Part shown: in pieces, positions 16,883 through 26,719 of the stretch | How positions within the stretch are numbered: position 1 is the first letter of the stretch | How the letters are laid out: the number at the start of each line of letters is the position of its first letter | Source of the DNA: Sodalis ligni | Lineage (GTDB): Bacteria; Pseudomonadota; Gammaproteobacteria; Enterobacterales; Enterobacteriaceae | DNA length: 64,000 bases | Reading direction: 5' to 3' | Assembly (NCBI RefSeq): GCF_016865525.2 | Contig: NZ_CP075169.1 | Coordinates: 62,001 to 126,000, forward strand | Made by a program: the position numbers and the translations under genes | Notes under the pieces: generated by a model | What the model was told of the DNA's origin: nothing | What the model saw: only the letters and a program-made list of their open reading frames with translations | The model's database searches: none

Positions 16883-19573
16883 ATGAACGAGGAGCAACAG
16901 CGTCCCGATCCCGATGCGCTGTTAGTGCAAGCCGGGAATCCGCGCCGCGGTAAGCTCAAAGTCTATTTCGGCGCCTGCGCCGGGGTGGGCAAAACCTGGG
17001 CGATGCTGCAAGAGGCGCGCCGTCTGCGCGCTCAGGGGCTGGATGTGCTGGTGGGGGTGGTGGAAACCCACGGCCGGGCGGAAACCGCGGCGCAGCTGGA
17101 AGGACTGGCGGTCCTGCCCAGGCGGGCCGCAGGCCGGCACCGGCATCAGGAGTTCGATCTGGATGCGGCGCTGGCCCGCAGGCCGGCGGTCATCCTGATG
17201 GATGAGCTGGCGCACACCAATGCCCGCGGCTCCCGCCATCCGAAGCGCTGGCAGGACGTTGACGAACTGCTTAATGCCGGTATCGATGTCATCACCACGG
17301 TGAATGTCCAGCATCTGGAGAGCCTGAACGATATCGTCAGCGGCGTGACCGGCATCCGGGTGCGCGAAACCGTGCCGGATCCCTTTTTCGACTCCGCCGA
17401 TGAAGTGGTGCTGGTGGATCTGCCCCCCGACGATCTGCTGCAACGGCTGAAAGAGGGCAAAGTGTATATCGGCGATCGCGCCGAACGGGCCATTGAGAAC
17501 TTTTTCCGTAAAGGCAATCTGTTCGCTTTGCGGGAACTGGCGTTGCGCCGCACCGCCGATCGGGTGGACTTACAAATGCGCGCCTGGCGGGACGTCCAGG
17601 GCCGGGAAAAAGTCTGGCATACCCGGGATGCCATTCTGCTGTGCATCGGCAATAACGCCGGCAGCGAGAAACTGGTGCGCACCGCCGCCCGGCTGGCGGC
17701 CAAGCTCGGCAGCGTCTGGCATGCCGTGTATGTGGAAACGCCGGTATCGCACCGCCTGGCCGAACCGCGCCGCCGCGCTATTTTGCGTACCCTGCGGCTG
17801 GCCCAGGACCTGGGGGCGGAAACGTCCACCCTGTCGGACCCTGATGAAGTCAGGGCGGTGCTGCGCTACGCCCGGGAGCACAATCTCGGTAAAATCATCA
17901 TCGGCCGGCGTCCGGCGCGGCGCTGGCGGCGGGACAGTTTTGCCGATCGGCTGGGGCGGCTCGGCCTGGACCTTGATCTGGTGATCGTGGCCCTGGATGA
18001 GCGGGTGGAAGCCGCTCCCGGCCCGCTGCAGGACAACCGGTCGTTTATCGATAAATGGCGGGTGCAGCTGCGGGGCTGCGTCGCGGCGATGCTGCTCTGC
18101 GCGCTGATTACCCTCGGCGGCAAATGGCTGTTGCCCGGCGTGGATGCCGTTAACCTGGTAATGATTTATCTGCTGGGGGTGGTGATCGTCGCCCTGCGTT
18201 ACGGCCGCTGGCCTTCGGTGGTGGCGACGGTGCTGAACATCGTGGTTTTCGACATGGTGTTTGTCGCGCCTACCGGCACCATGGCGGTGTCGAACGTGCA
18301 GTATCTGGTGACGTTCGGCGTGATGCTGGCGGTGGGCATCATCATCGGCAATCTGACGGCAGGGGTCCGTTATCAGGCACGGGTGGCGCGCTACCGGGAA
18401 CAGCGGGCCCGGCATCTTTATGAAATGTCCCGCGCGTTGAGCAGCGCCCGGGACGTGAACGATATCGTCGCCACCTGCCAGCGCATTATCAATATCACCC
18501 TACAGGCGCACAGCGAGCTGTTATTGCCTCGGGAAAACGGCGATCTCGGCCGGGTGGGTGAAACCAACCTTACCTCGATTCCCGACCGCGCCATCGCCCG
18601 CTGGAGTTTTGACCGGGGCCTGCCCGCCGGCGCCGGTACGGATACGCTGCCGGGGGTTCCCTGGCAGATGTTGCCGCTCAAGACCACCGGCAACGTTCTC
18701 GGCCTGTTGGTGATTGAGCCGGCGAATCTGCGCCAGCTGATGATCCCCGAGCAGCAGCGCATGCTGGAAACCTTCACCGTACTGCTGGCCGGGGCGCTGG
18801 AGCGCATGGAACTCACCCGGCGCGAAGAGCGCGCCCGGCTGTCCGCCGAACGGGAAGAGCTGCGCAATTCCCTGCTGGCGGCCTTGTCCCATGATTTGCG
18901 CACGCCGCTGACGGTGCTGTTCGGCCAGTCGGAAATCCTGACGCTGGATTTGGCGGCGGAAGGCTCGAAGTACGCGCCGCAGGCCAGCCAGATTCGCCAG
19001 CAGACCCTGAGCACCATTCGTCTGGTGAATAATCTGCTGGATATGGCGCGAATTCAGTCGGGGGGTATCAATCTGCGGGCGGAGTGGGTGGCGCTGGAAG
19101 AGGTGGTGGGCGGCACGCTGAAAATCATGGAGCCGTTGCTGAACGGCCGCCAGGTCCAGCTCGATCTGCCGGACCAACTGCTGTTGATTAACGCCGACGG
19201 CCCATTGCTGGAACGGGTATTCAACAACCTGCTGGAGAATGCCCTAAAATACGCCGGCGAGCACGCCCAACTGGGTATCCGGGCCGAACAGCGCCAGGAT
19301 CGGCTGGAAATCGAAGTCTGGGACAGCGGCCCCGGTATTCCGGAAGGGCAGGAAACCGCCATTTTCGAAAAATTCGCCCGCGGCACCAAGGAATCTGCGG
19401 TGCCCGGCGTGGGATTGGGCCTGGCCATCTGCAAAGCCATCGTTGAAATGCACGGCGGACATATTCGCGCCGGCAACCGGCCGGAAGGGGGCGCCTGCTT
19501 TTATATTCAACTGCCCATGGGGCAGCCGCCCGCGCTGCCGGAAGAGCAGGAGGAAACGCTTTCGCCGGAGTGA
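16883..19573 (+). CDS. kdpD: KdpD, K+/turgor sensor histidine kinase
   Basis: This 896-residue kinase (E. coli 894) has an N-terminal KdpD domain with Walker A (GACAGVGKTWAM, near residue 32) and Walker B-like VILMDELAHTNARGSRHPKR, a universal-stress-like domain (about 250-370), four membrane spans (about 395-500), a GAF-like region and the kinase core. The H-box is AALSHDLRTPLTVL (near 670), N-box NNLLENALKYAGEH and G-boxes DSGPGIP and GVGLGLAICKAIVEMHGG. It normally phosphorylates KdpE to induce kdpFABC. No kdpE follows; the next gene is convergent malZ. The kinase is intact and would need a KdpE encoded elsewhere or be left without a partner. Confidence 0.95.
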   Translation: MNEEQQRPDPDALLVQAGNPRRGKLKVYFGACAGVGKTWAMLQEARRLRAQGLDVLVGVVETHGRAETAAQLEGLAVLPRRAAGRHRHQEFDLDAALARRPAVILMDELAHTNARGSRHPKRWQDVDELLNAGIDVITTVNVQHLESLNDIVSGVTGIRVRETVPDPFFDSADEVVLVDLPPDDLLQRLKEGKVYIGDRAERAIENFFRKGNLFALRELALRRTADRVDLQMRAWRDVQGREKVWHTRDAILLCIGNNAGSEKLVRTAARLAAKLGSVWHAVYVETPVSHRLAEPRRRAILRTLRLAQDLGAETSTLSDPDEVRAVLRYAREHNLGKIIIGRRPARRWRRDSFADRLGRLGLDLDLVIVALDERVEAAPGPLQDNRSFIDKWRVQLRGCVAAMLLCALITLGGKWLLPGVDAVNLVMIYLLGVVIVALRYGRWPSVVATVLNIVVFDMVFVAPTGTMAVSNVQYLVTFGVMLAVGIIIGNLTAGVRYQARVARYREQRARHLYEMSRALSSARDVNDIVATCQRIINITLQAHSELLLPRENGDLGRVGETNLTSIPDRAIARWSFDRGLPAGAGTDTLPGVPWQMLPLKTTGNVLGLLVIEPANLRQLMIPEQQRMLETFTVLLAGALERMELTRREERARLSAEREELRNSLLAALSHDLRTPLTVLFGQSEILTLDLAAEGSKYAPQASQIRQQTLSTIRLVNNLLDMARIQSGGINLRAEWVALEEVVGGTLKIMEPLLNGRQVQLDLPDQLLLINADGPLLERVFNNLLENALKYAGEHAQLGIRAEQRQDRLEIEVWDSGPGIPEGQETAIFEKFARGTKESAVPGVGLGLAICKAIVEMHGGHIRAGNRPEGGACFYIQLPMGQPPALPEEQEETLSPE

Positions 19574-19674
19574 TGTGTCCGCCGGCAGGCCGCCGTTATC
19601 CTTTCCGCGACGCCTGCCTTCATTGTGCGAGTAACGCGCAGCGGGAGCGCCACTGCCATACGGCTTACGTGCGG

Positions 19675-21711
19675 CTAAGCAGGGTCTGCGGCCAGGCGGA
19701 GCCTTTGCCCCGCCTTGCCCCGCCACAGGGTGACGCTGTCTTCCGGCAGCACCAGCCCGTCGCTGGTCTGGCTCCCCTCCCCCTCAAGCCGTTGCCACGC
19801 CACGCCGGACAGCAGCGGAGACCAGGGCAGCGTCGCCTGCCCCCCCTCGCCGCGCTGCAATGCCACCAGGATCCGTTCCTGCTGATAGACCCGCACGAAC
19901 ACCAGCAGGCCTTCCCGGGCAATCACTACCTGGCAGCCGCCGTAACGCAGCGCCGGGCTGTCGTGCCGTAACCAGGCCAGGCGGCGGTACAGTCCCAGCA
20001 GCGCCTGGTCCTGATCCGCCTCATGCCAGGGGAAGGGTTTACGGCAAAACGGGTCGTTACCGCCGTCCAATCCCACCTCATCGCCGTAATAGATACAGGG
20101 CGCCCCCGGCCAGCAGAACAGCCAGACCACTCCAAGCGCCAGACGGCGGCCATGGCTGCCGAGCACCGTGATAAAGCGCGGGGTATCGTGACTGTCCAAC
20201 TGATTGAACATGCGCAGCTGCTGCTGATGGGACAATCCGGCGCGGTACTCCTCCAGCCACCGGGCGCACTCCTGCGCCGTCAGCGAGATATGATGGCCGG
20301 CGATATCTTTCCCGGCCAGAAAGGCCCATACCGGCAGGGTGAATCCGCGATAGTTCATCGCCGCGTCTTCCGCATCCGCCTGAAGCCAGGGGCGGGCGTC
20401 GCCAAAATGCTCTCCCACTATAAAGGACTGAGGGTTCACCGATTTTGCCGCCCGGGTGATGCCATTGATGTGATGCAAATTGTTTTTCGCGCCGCCGGAT
20501 TCTCCCAACATATGCGCCACGTCCAGCCGCCAGCCGTCTATTTGCCACGGAGGGCGCAGCCAGTGGCGCACCACGCTGTCCTTGCCGCTGTAGATTTCAT
20601 GCACCAGCGCGGAAGAGGCATAATCGAGCTTCGGCAGGCTGGCATGGCCTTTCCAGTCCAGCGCCTCGCCTTCAGGAGTGAAGCTGTACCATTGCCGGTG
20701 GAGTGAGTCGGGGTGATGACAGGCGCCGCTACCTCCCTCGTCGTCACGATCGAACCACGGATGGGTCTCGCCGGTATGGTTGAATACGCCGTCCAGGATC
20801 AGGCGCATCCTAAGCCGTTGAGTGGCCTTGCGCAGCCGCAGCAGCGCCTGATCGCCGCCAAACCGTTCATCCACATGGCGGTAATCCTTGGTATCGTACT
20901 TATGCACGCTAGGGGCGGAAAATATCGGGTTAAAATACAGGGCGGTCACGCCCAGCCGGGTCAGCCAAGGCAGCTTTGCCACCACGCCGTGCAGATCGCC
21001 GCCGAAAAAGGTGCCGGCGCTGCCATCTTCTTCAAAGTTTTGCCCCCAGCCCTGAGCGCACCCCGCCGACGGTTCACCCGGCAGAAGATCGTTATCCATC
21101 TCCGCTGTTGCCTGGCCGGGGCCGCGATTACCTGCTGCCGCTGCGGCCTGGTGGGGATCGCGATTTGACGCTGCCGTTACCGGCAGGATGTGGCCATGGT
21201 TATCGGCTGCCGCCGCGGCTTGGCGGGCCGCCCCCGGCTCGGCCGGCAGAGGATGGCGGCTGTCGGACGATATACCCCGCCCATAGGCGCCATTGAGATC
21301 GGCGCCGGCGGCGAAGCGGTCGGTGAAAATCTGGTAGAATACCTGATCCGCCACCCATTGCGGACCGTTATCGGGCAGATCAACGGCAAATTGCGACATC
21401 TGTCCGGGCGGCGCGGCGCTCCAGCCCAACGGCGTGAACCAGCGCTGGCTCTCTTGCCAGAGCAATTTAAAACAGTAACGCCGGCGCGGCTGCCCGGTGT
21501 CCAGAGGAATCTCGGTACGGTACCGCCGGCACCCCAGGCCGGACTGCTCCGGCAGAAGCTGCATAGGGAGCAGCCACTCTTCATTGTCCTGCTCATAACG
21601 CAGCAGCGCGGCATCCGGCAGTTCATCTCCCGCCAGCCACAAAGAGAGGATGAGATGCCGGTTACGCTTTTGCATAAAGGGCGCCACCGGAAGATGCCAG
21701 GCCTGCAACAT
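19675..21711 (-). CDS. malZ: MalZ maltodextrin glucosidase with a low-complexity insert
   Basis: This 678-residue GH13 enzyme would remove glucose from maltodextrins in the cytoplasm. Catalytic residues are seen: nucleophile Asp in [10 protein letters not shown], acid/base Glu in FIVGEHFGD, and the transition-state Asp in LDSHDTPRF; the GH13 blocks [20 protein letters not shown] and [16 protein letters not shown] are conserved. The N-terminal domain precedes [11 protein letters not shown]. It is about 70 residues longer than E. coli MalZ (about 605). The excess is an Ala/Gly/Asn/Asp/His-rich stretch (residues about 155-225) between [10 protein letters not shown] and GWGQNF, where relatives have a short loop, so the insert is probably a tolerated surface loop. 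RBS AGAGGG precedes the start at 21711. Confidence 0.9.
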   Translation of the reverse strand: MLQAWHLPVAPFMQKRNRHLILSLWLAGDELPDAALLRYEQDNEEWLLPMQLLPEQSGLGCRRYRTEIPLDTGQPRRRYCFKLLWQESQRWFTPLGWSAAPPGQMSQFAVDLPDNGPQWVADQVFYQIFTDRFAAGADLNGAYGRGISSDSRHPLPAEPGAARQAAAAADNHGHILPVTAASNRDPHQAAAAAGNRGPGQATAEMDNDLLPGEPSAGCAQGWGQNFEEDGSAGTFFGGDLHGVVAKLPWLTRLGVTALYFNPIFSAPSVHKYDTKDYRHVDERFGGDQALLRLRKATQRLRMRLILDGVFNHTGETHPWFDRDDEGGSGACHHPDSLHRQWYSFTPEGEALDWKGHASLPKLDYASSALVHEIYSGKDSVVRHWLRPPWQIDGWRLDVAHMLGESGGAKNNLHHINGITRAAKSVNPQSFIVGEHFGDARPWLQADAEDAAMNYRGFTLPVWAFLAGKDIAGHHISLTAQECARWLEEYRAGLSHQQQLRMFNQLDSHDTPRFITVLGSHGRRLALGVVWLFCWPGAPCIYYGDEVGLDGGNDPFCRKPFPWHEADQDQALLGLYRRLAWLRHDSPALRYGGCQVVIAREGLLVFVRVYQQERILVALQRGEGGQATLPWSPLLSGVAWQRLEGEGSQTSDGLVLPEDSVTLWRGKAGQRLRLAADPA

Positions 21712-22021
21712 ACATAACCCTCTTTCTGATGCCTAAAACAACCCACTTTGCCATATATCCACCGGCCCGCCCTCCTCTCCCCCGAACGCAAACAGGGGGG
21801 AGCCGGGGGGAGGAGGCGGCAGGCCAGGCCCGCGATCACCGATGCTGAAGTGGGCGTGTTAAAGGGAGAACGTGCTGATGGGGTCGAAGCGGGCATGGTT
21901 TTCCTGCCCGCCAGAGCGCCCCACAGCGCGCTAGGCCCGCCAACACCGGAGCCTGTACCGGCGTGTTAAACGGAGGTCCGCCGGCAGACTTCCGGCACAG
22001 GGCAACGCGGCGGATGCCGGT
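21712..22021. other. Intergenic region carrying a structured dispersed repeat
   Basis: About 310 bp between the divergent-start side of malZ and the 3' end of the pilus operon. It holds a C-rich/G-rich imperfect inverted repeat (about 21768-21820) and one full copy plus a partial copy of the 107-bp repeat. No gene is supported. Confidence 0.6.
21826..21975. repeat. 107-bp structured repeat: one full unit plus a partial unit
   Basis: The full unit is 21826-21932; a truncated next unit (start AGGCCCGCCAACACCG) runs to about 21975. The same unit is found twice plus a partial at 44164-44420. The core folds as GCGGGCA-TGGTTTTCC-TGCCCGC with outer arms extending it. Compared with the 44-kb copies, the stem differs at paired positions in a compensatory way (see findings). 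Confidence 0.75.
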
Positions 22022-23008
22022 TTAAAAAGAGAGATCCACCACCAGATTATCGCTATAGGTGCCGGCGGGCGGCGTGGCCTGGCCTGATAAAATTTGGGCC
22101 ACATAGTTATAGGAACGCAGAGTACCGTCGGTGCTGACGCCGCTGGCCAGGCTGCTGGACCAGCGATCGCCGCCGGTGTCGCCCCAGCGGCCGCCGCCGC
22201 TCCCTTTAAAAATATCATAGCTGATAAAGGAACCGCCATTGGCCATGTTCCGGACCTTGTTCACCGCATTGTTGCCGTAATTCACTCCCACCGTATAGGT
22301 GCTGCCTTTGGTACAAATCACCGTAATGGACTGGGACACGGGACTGAACGCGGTGAGCAGCGGCGCATTGCCGAAGCTGATATTAGGAGCGGTAATCGTG
22401 GTGCAGTCGTTGGTAATGGCAAGGCTGACGGTCATGGGCACCACCGCGGAACCCGACTGGAGGCCGCCGGGAATGCACTGGCCCACGGCGCCGATGCCGG
22501 TACAAATCGCATAGCTGGTAAGCACATTCAGGGTGCCGCTATAGCTGCCGGCGGCCACGTTCTGGCCGGTAAGAGTGCGGATAAAAAGCGGAATGGAAAA
22601 ATTCAATCCCCCCATCAGCCCGATCAGGTTAACCAACTGGCCGGAGTCATAGCTGGCCGGCGGACCGTTTACCGTCAGTTCCGTCGAGCAGTTGGCGGTG
22701 GAGCACAGCTGAATCGGGATCTGGTCGCCGCCGTTGTCATGTTTCAATACCGCACGGCCGCCGCTGATATGGGTTGCGCCGGTGAGCTGCAAACGGATGT
22801 AGTTGTTACCCAGCAGCGACAGGGTACTGCCCGAACCGCAGTTGAGATTGATATTGCCGCTGGCGGAGGAAACGCTGCTGTTAACGGTAAAGGATGTCAC
22901 CGTACCCAGGCCGGCGGATGACGGAGGCAACTGGCAGGCGCCCTTGGCATGCCAGCACAGGGCGATGGATAACATCATCAGGGCGGATAGCATTAAGCGG
23001 GTCATCAC
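22022..23008 (-). CDS. Csu-type pilus tip adhesin (CsuE-like)
   Basis: This 328-residue secreted protein (signal peptide about residues 1-23, ending ...CWHAKGA) contains two spore-coat-U-like (SCPU) domains: one from CQLPPSSAGLGTVTSFTVNS and a second from about residue 200 (ITNDCTTITAPNISFGNAPL) ending in PPAGTYSDNLVVDLSF. Two-domain SCPU proteins at the end of archaic chaperone-usher operons form the tip adhesin, as CsuE does in Acinetobacter. The C-terminal half carries the donor-strand-type end YSDNLVVDLSF. It is last in the operon, 9 bp after the usher gene. An internal glycine-rich segment (GGGRWGDTGGDRWSSS) is notable. Confidence 0.8.
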   Translation of the reverse strand: MMTRLMLSALMMLSIALCWHAKGACQLPPSSAGLGTVTSFTVNSSVSSASGNINLNCGSGSTLSLLGNNYIRLQLTGATHISGGRAVLKHDNGGDQIPIQLCSTANCSTELTVNGPPASYDSGQLVNLIGLMGGLNFSIPLFIRTLTGQNVAAGSYSGTLNVLTSYAICTGIGAVGQCIPGGLQSGSAVVPMTVSLAITNDCTTITAPNISFGNAPLLTAFSPVSQSITVICTKGSTYTVGVNYGNNAVNKVRNMANGGSFISYDIFKGSGGGRWGDTGGDRWSSSLASGVSTDGTLRSYNYVAQILSGQATPPAGTYSDNLVVDLSF

Positions 23009-23017
23009 GGGGATTCC

Positions 23018-25414
23018 TCAGGGCAAAGGGGAAAGGGAGCAGGTCAGCGGCCCGTAGGTTTGCAATGGCCGGGGTTTGCCGCCGGGCAAGGCCAGAAACG
23101 CGGTACAACGGCGACCGTCCGGCGTGACGGCCCGCAGGCTATTCTCAGCGCCGAGATTATCCACCCAGGCGGTTCCGTCCCAGCCCACGTACTCTATGGA
23201 CTGACCATCGCGCAATATTCGGCTGCCGGCCGGCAGCGGCTGGCCCTGTTGGTCGTGGAGAACGATCGCGGCGGCGCGCAGCGGTTCAATGGGAAAATGC
23301 AGCAAATAGCCGCTTCTGCGGCGCACCGCCACCCGCTGCTCAACGTTTTCCACCGACAGGTCGAGGGGCAGCGCCCGTGTATCGATATCGTATTTCGCCG
23401 GATAATAGGCGCTGATTCCCGGCACCAGCAGATAACCCTGTTCGTTGGTGCTTCCCACCAATTGATTTTCATAACGCACCGGAATATCGGGATAATCGGT
23501 TTTCACCAGGGCAAAGGCATTGCTTAATTGATCCGCCGCCAGCAAATGGCCGTCCATCAATACCAATGCGCCGTTCATATCGCCCCAAAGGGTGCCGCTG
23601 CCACCATAGCCGTACAATCCCGCCGAGGTTTTGAGGTGAGCATTGCGCCAGTTAAGAGTGGCCTGACGATAATCGCTCTCACGCTGCCGGCGGGCATAGG
23701 ACAGATCCCAGCTAAAACCGCCGTCGCTGGGCATGGCGTGGGTTACCGATACGCGCTGGGCCGTGCCGCCGGGGCGATCGCGCTCCAGGCCGGCGCTGGC
23801 GCTGGCCCGCCCGCCGAAGGGGATCACCAGTGAGACGGCGCCGGAGCAGTCACGCTGCCGGGGGTCGTATGTGGCGGTGATAAACAGGCTGGATTCACGC
23901 CACAGGGATCTGCTCCAGGAAGCATTCCACAGGCGGATAGTATCTCCCGCCGCGGTGCGGATATCGATATAGGTCGCGCCGACGCTGCCGTAGGGCTCCA
24001 GCGACAGGCTGGCATAATATTGCCCGCTGCGGCGATTGAGGGTCCAAAGGGCATCGGACATATGGTGCGCTCCGCTGTCCAGTGTCGTCAGATTGCCGAA
24101 ACGGCCGCTGCGCACCGTATGCCGCATACCCAAACTGAAGTAGCGATTGTTATAGTCATAACCCCAGTCATATTGGCCGCCATGATCGCCGTACGTTCTA
24201 CTGTGGGTGACCGCGCCGTTCGCCACTCCCCACCGACCCAGCTTATACAGACTGCCCGCGCCCGCCAACGCCAGGGATTGCGCCCCTTCCGCATGGCTTT
24301 CCAGCGTCCATCCATCGTTAATACCCTGCCGGTAGGATCCGCTGGCCACCGGGATAGCGTAGTCGGCGTTGCGCAATCCGTAAGCCCGGCGCAGCGCGCC
24401 GGCGGCAAGGGAATAGTCCGGCAGGCCCGGCTTTAATAGACTGCTGGAAATATAAAAGGGCTGCGTGGTGGTGACCCGGCGGCCCAAGGCGTCGGTGGCC
24501 ACCACCACCGCTTCCCCCGCCCCGTTAATGAAAGGCAGGTTATTGAAGGCGTACGGACCGGGCCGAACCTCGTTGCTGCCGGCCCGATAGCCGTCGACGA
24601 ACAGATCAACCGTGGCGGGAACCGCCGCCCGTCCGGCAAACGAGGGCAACGGGTAAGTCACGAGGTCCGGGCGCAGCGCAAAGTCCCTGGCGATTTGTAT
24701 CCCGCCGATACGCACGCTGCCGCTCCATGACAGGGCATTGGTGATGACATCCCCGGCTTTCCAGCTTAAGGCGCTATCCTCATCCTGATCGGCCCAGTAG
24801 GTGTCATAACGGATATAATCCTTGGCGGCGCTGCCCGTACCGGATAACGGCTGTTCAATTACGCCATCGGTGGAAAAATGCCCGAACCGGCCGAAAGCGC
24901 GCCATTCATTCCAGACGGCAACGCGCGTGGCGCCGCGATTGATGCGGCTGCCGTAGATATCATAATTGAGCAGGGCGCCGGTGCTGGTCAGCCCTTCATG
25001 TCGCGGGCTTCCCGGCGCGCCGGTAAAGGTTTGCTGCGGCAGCCATTCCGGCGGCACGGTTAATTTCAATAGCTGCCGTTGCCGGTCATAAATGACGTTC
25101 ACCTGCGCCATGGCGGTGACGTCGGTTTCCACCGCCGCCAGCTGATCGGTGGGCAGCCCGGCCTGGGCCAAATCCGCCGAACGCAGCAGATAATGTCCGT
25201 TGTCGAACGCCACCGGCACAATCCTTCCGCTGTTGAAATCGTTGACCACCAGTTCCAGCATATGGCGCTGGCGCGTCTGCCCCGGAGCCAACGCCGGCGG
25301 CGGCGGGAGGGTATCGAAGGTTTCCGCGCCGCCGGCCAGGGGCGCGAGCAAGCCGCAATAGCCGGTAAGGGCCAAAGAGAAACGGCGCAGCGCAGGGCGA
25401 GGGGGCCGGTCCAT
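23018..25414 (-). CDS. Archaic chaperone-usher pilus outer-membrane usher (CsuD-like)
   Basis: This 798-residue usher forms the outer-membrane assembly pore. It has a signal peptide (about residues 1-30, ending LAPLAGGA), an N-terminal domain (LELVVNDFNSGRIVPV, near 51), a beta-barrel with plug and middle region (VDLFVDGYRAGSNEVRPGPY; NDLPF-like INGAGEAVVVATDALGRRVT), and C-terminal domains near VNLGAENSLRAVTPDGRRCTA. It fits the short FimD relatives of Csu systems. It follows the chaperone gene by 4 bp and precedes the tip gene by 9 bp. Confidence 0.85.
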   Translation of the reverse strand: MDRPPRPALRRFSLALTGYCGLLAPLAGGAETFDTLPPPPALAPGQTRQRHMLELVVNDFNSGRIVPVAFDNGHYLLRSADLAQAGLPTDQLAAVETDVTAMAQVNVIYDRQRQLLKLTVPPEWLPQQTFTGAPGSPRHEGLTSTGALLNYDIYGSRINRGATRVAVWNEWRAFGRFGHFSTDGVIEQPLSGTGSAAKDYIRYDTYWADQDEDSALSWKAGDVITNALSWSGSVRIGGIQIARDFALRPDLVTYPLPSFAGRAAVPATVDLFVDGYRAGSNEVRPGPYAFNNLPFINGAGEAVVVATDALGRRVTTTQPFYISSSLLKPGLPDYSLAAGALRRAYGLRNADYAIPVASGSYRQGINDGWTLESHAEGAQSLALAGAGSLYKLGRWGVANGAVTHSRTYGDHGGQYDWGYDYNNRYFSLGMRHTVRSGRFGNLTTLDSGAHHMSDALWTLNRRSGQYYASLSLEPYGSVGATYIDIRTAAGDTIRLWNASWSRSLWRESSLFITATYDPRQRDCSGAVSLVIPFGGRASASAGLERDRPGGTAQRVSVTHAMPSDGGFSWDLSYARRQRESDYRQATLNWRNAHLKTSAGLYGYGGSGTLWGDMNGALVLMDGHLLAADQLSNAFALVKTDYPDIPVRYENQLVGSTNEQGYLLVPGISAYYPAKYDIDTRALPLDLSVENVEQRVAVRRRSGYLLHFPIEPLRAAAIVLHDQQGQPLPAGSRILRDGQSIEYVGWDGTAWVDNLGAENSLRAVTPDGRRCTAFLALPGGKPRPLQTYGPLTCSLSPLP

Positions 25415-25418
25415 AAAA

Positions 25419-26147
25419 TCAATGGACGTCGGCCATACTGCGCCAGACGGTATTGCGGTTATCCAGGCTGGTTTCCAGCCACGCCTGCGGGGAGACCTTG
25501 TTTTTCAGCGGCCAGCGAAGGCTGGAGCCAGCCAGCACATAGCCCAGCAGCCCGTCGGTAAGGGTGTCATTACCCAGGCGTGTTTTGCTAAGCCGGGCAT
25601 GTACGGGGCCGCCGTTGGTAATTTCCAGGTAGGGACTGCCTGACTCCATGACCATCCGCCAGCTCAGTATCGGCATCCCGCTATCAGGAGAACTTTGCCG
25701 GCCATAGGCAAACAGGGGAATGGAGTAACGCATCTGGAAATTAAGCGCATGGGATTTTTCATCCGGATGGCCGTAAGGGGTCGGAATCTCATCCAGCAGC
25801 ACCCGGTAGGCCCGTTCCCGGTTCGCGGGGGGCGGCAGGCGCTTTATCAGCCGTATCAGCCGTTTTTGCCCTGATTCGAGCCGGATCATGGTGGGCAGGG
25901 GCTGGATATCTTGCTGGGTGGCATACTGTTCCCGGCCCGCCGTCTGGCGCCAGGCGTAGACCCTTACCTGCAGCAGGGTCGTGGCGTCGCCGCGGTTCTG
26001 CACCCAAAGTTCGGCGCCTTGGCTATTTTCGGTGATGACCGGATCCACCGGCCAGATAAGTACTGAATGGCCGGCCCCGGCCCGGACCGCCCACAAGAGG
26101 CATAACGCAAAAGCCGGCATCCATCCGCCGGCTGGCAAGATTTTCAT
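25419..26147 (-). CDS. Periplasmic pilus chaperone (CsuC-like)
   Basis: This 242-residue chaperone has a signal peptide (residues 1-24) and the two immunoglobulin-like domains of PapD-type chaperones. The N-terminal domain shows LIWPVDPVITENSQGAELWVQNRG; the subunit-binding Arg and Lys region is in MIRLESGQKRLIRLIKRL; the conserved strand AYRVLLDEIP follows. The start at 26147 is preferred (AAAGGGAA upstream), although a GTG start at 26171 overlapping the preceding pilin gene by 4 bp is possible. It would fold and deliver SCPU-type pilins to the usher. Confidence 0.83.
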   Translation of the reverse strand: MKILPAGGWMPAFALCLLWAVRAGAGHSVLIWPVDPVITENSQGAELWVQNRGDATTLLQVRVYAWRQTAGREQYATQQDIQPLPTMIRLESGQKRLIRLIKRLPPPANRERAYRVLLDEIPTPYGHPDEKSHALNFQMRYSIPLFAYGRQSSPDSGMPILSWRMVMESGSPYLEITNGGPVHARLSKTRLGNDTLTDGLLGYVLAGSSLRWPLKNKVSPQAWLETSLDNRNTVWRSMADVH

Positions 26148-26167
26148 CCGCAGTTCCCTTTGAAAAA

Positions 26168-26701
26168 TCACCAGGACAGTACGACCGACAAGATATCGGT
26201 ATAAGTCCCCCCCTGATGGGTGCCGTCCAGTTGCAGTTGGCCGTAAATCGGTAACGTGATATTAGCGGCATTGGCAAAATCGACAGTCATAGACTGATTA
26301 ACCGGGATTTCGCTGCCGGGAGTAAAGCCGGCGCTGGAGTAGAGCCGGTAAGACACCCGGTCATTGCCGTTTAGCCGCATGAGGTTGCGGGTGGCGGTAT
26401 AATGGCGGCCGCCGTCGATGCTGATGCTCAATGTCGTACCCGGCGTACAGGCGATGGTTAAGGCGGAGTTTTGCAGAAAACCTGTACCCACCGGCCGGAT
26501 ATCGAGGGCCGAGTACGTGCCGAAATCCAAGGTACCCCATACCCCGCCGCCGCCCTCGATCCGGCAACCGGCCACCACGGAAGCCGATACCTGGAAGGAT
26601 TGGCTGGGCAATGCCCGCGCCGGCCCGGCATACAGCGCAAGCAGGGCGGCGCACAGGGGAAGAAGCAAGGCGGGATGAAACCGCTTTTCCATGACCGGCA
26701 T
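26168..26701 (-). CDS. Minor Csu-type pilin (CsuA/CsuB-like, SCPU domain)
   Basis: This 177-residue secreted protein (signal peptide about 1-30, ALLALYAGPARA) has a single SCPU domain: VSASVVAGCRIEGG, WGTLDFGTYSALD, LTIACTPGTTLSISIDGGRH, and the end GGTYTDILSVVLSW. Single-domain subunits of this size serve as adaptor or minor pilins in Csu pili. It is second in the operon, 18 bp after the major-pilin gene. Acinetobacter csu has an additional minor pilin; only one is present here. Confidence 0.8.
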   Translation of the reverse strand: MPVMEKRFHPALLLPLCAALLALYAGPARALPSQSFQVSASVVAGCRIEGGGGVWGTLDFGTYSALDIRPVGTGFLQNSALTIACTPGTTLSISIDGGRHYTATRNLMRLNGNDRVSYRLYSSAGFTPGSEIPVNQSMTVDFANAANITLPIYGQLQLDGTHQGGTYTDILSVVLSW

Positions 26702-26719
26702 CTGGTGTGCTGACCGCGA

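Noticed and set aside
19574..19674. kdpE hidden in another frame after kdpD
   Set aside because: Only about 100 bp lie before malZ, and no receiver or winged-helix sequence is seen in any frame.
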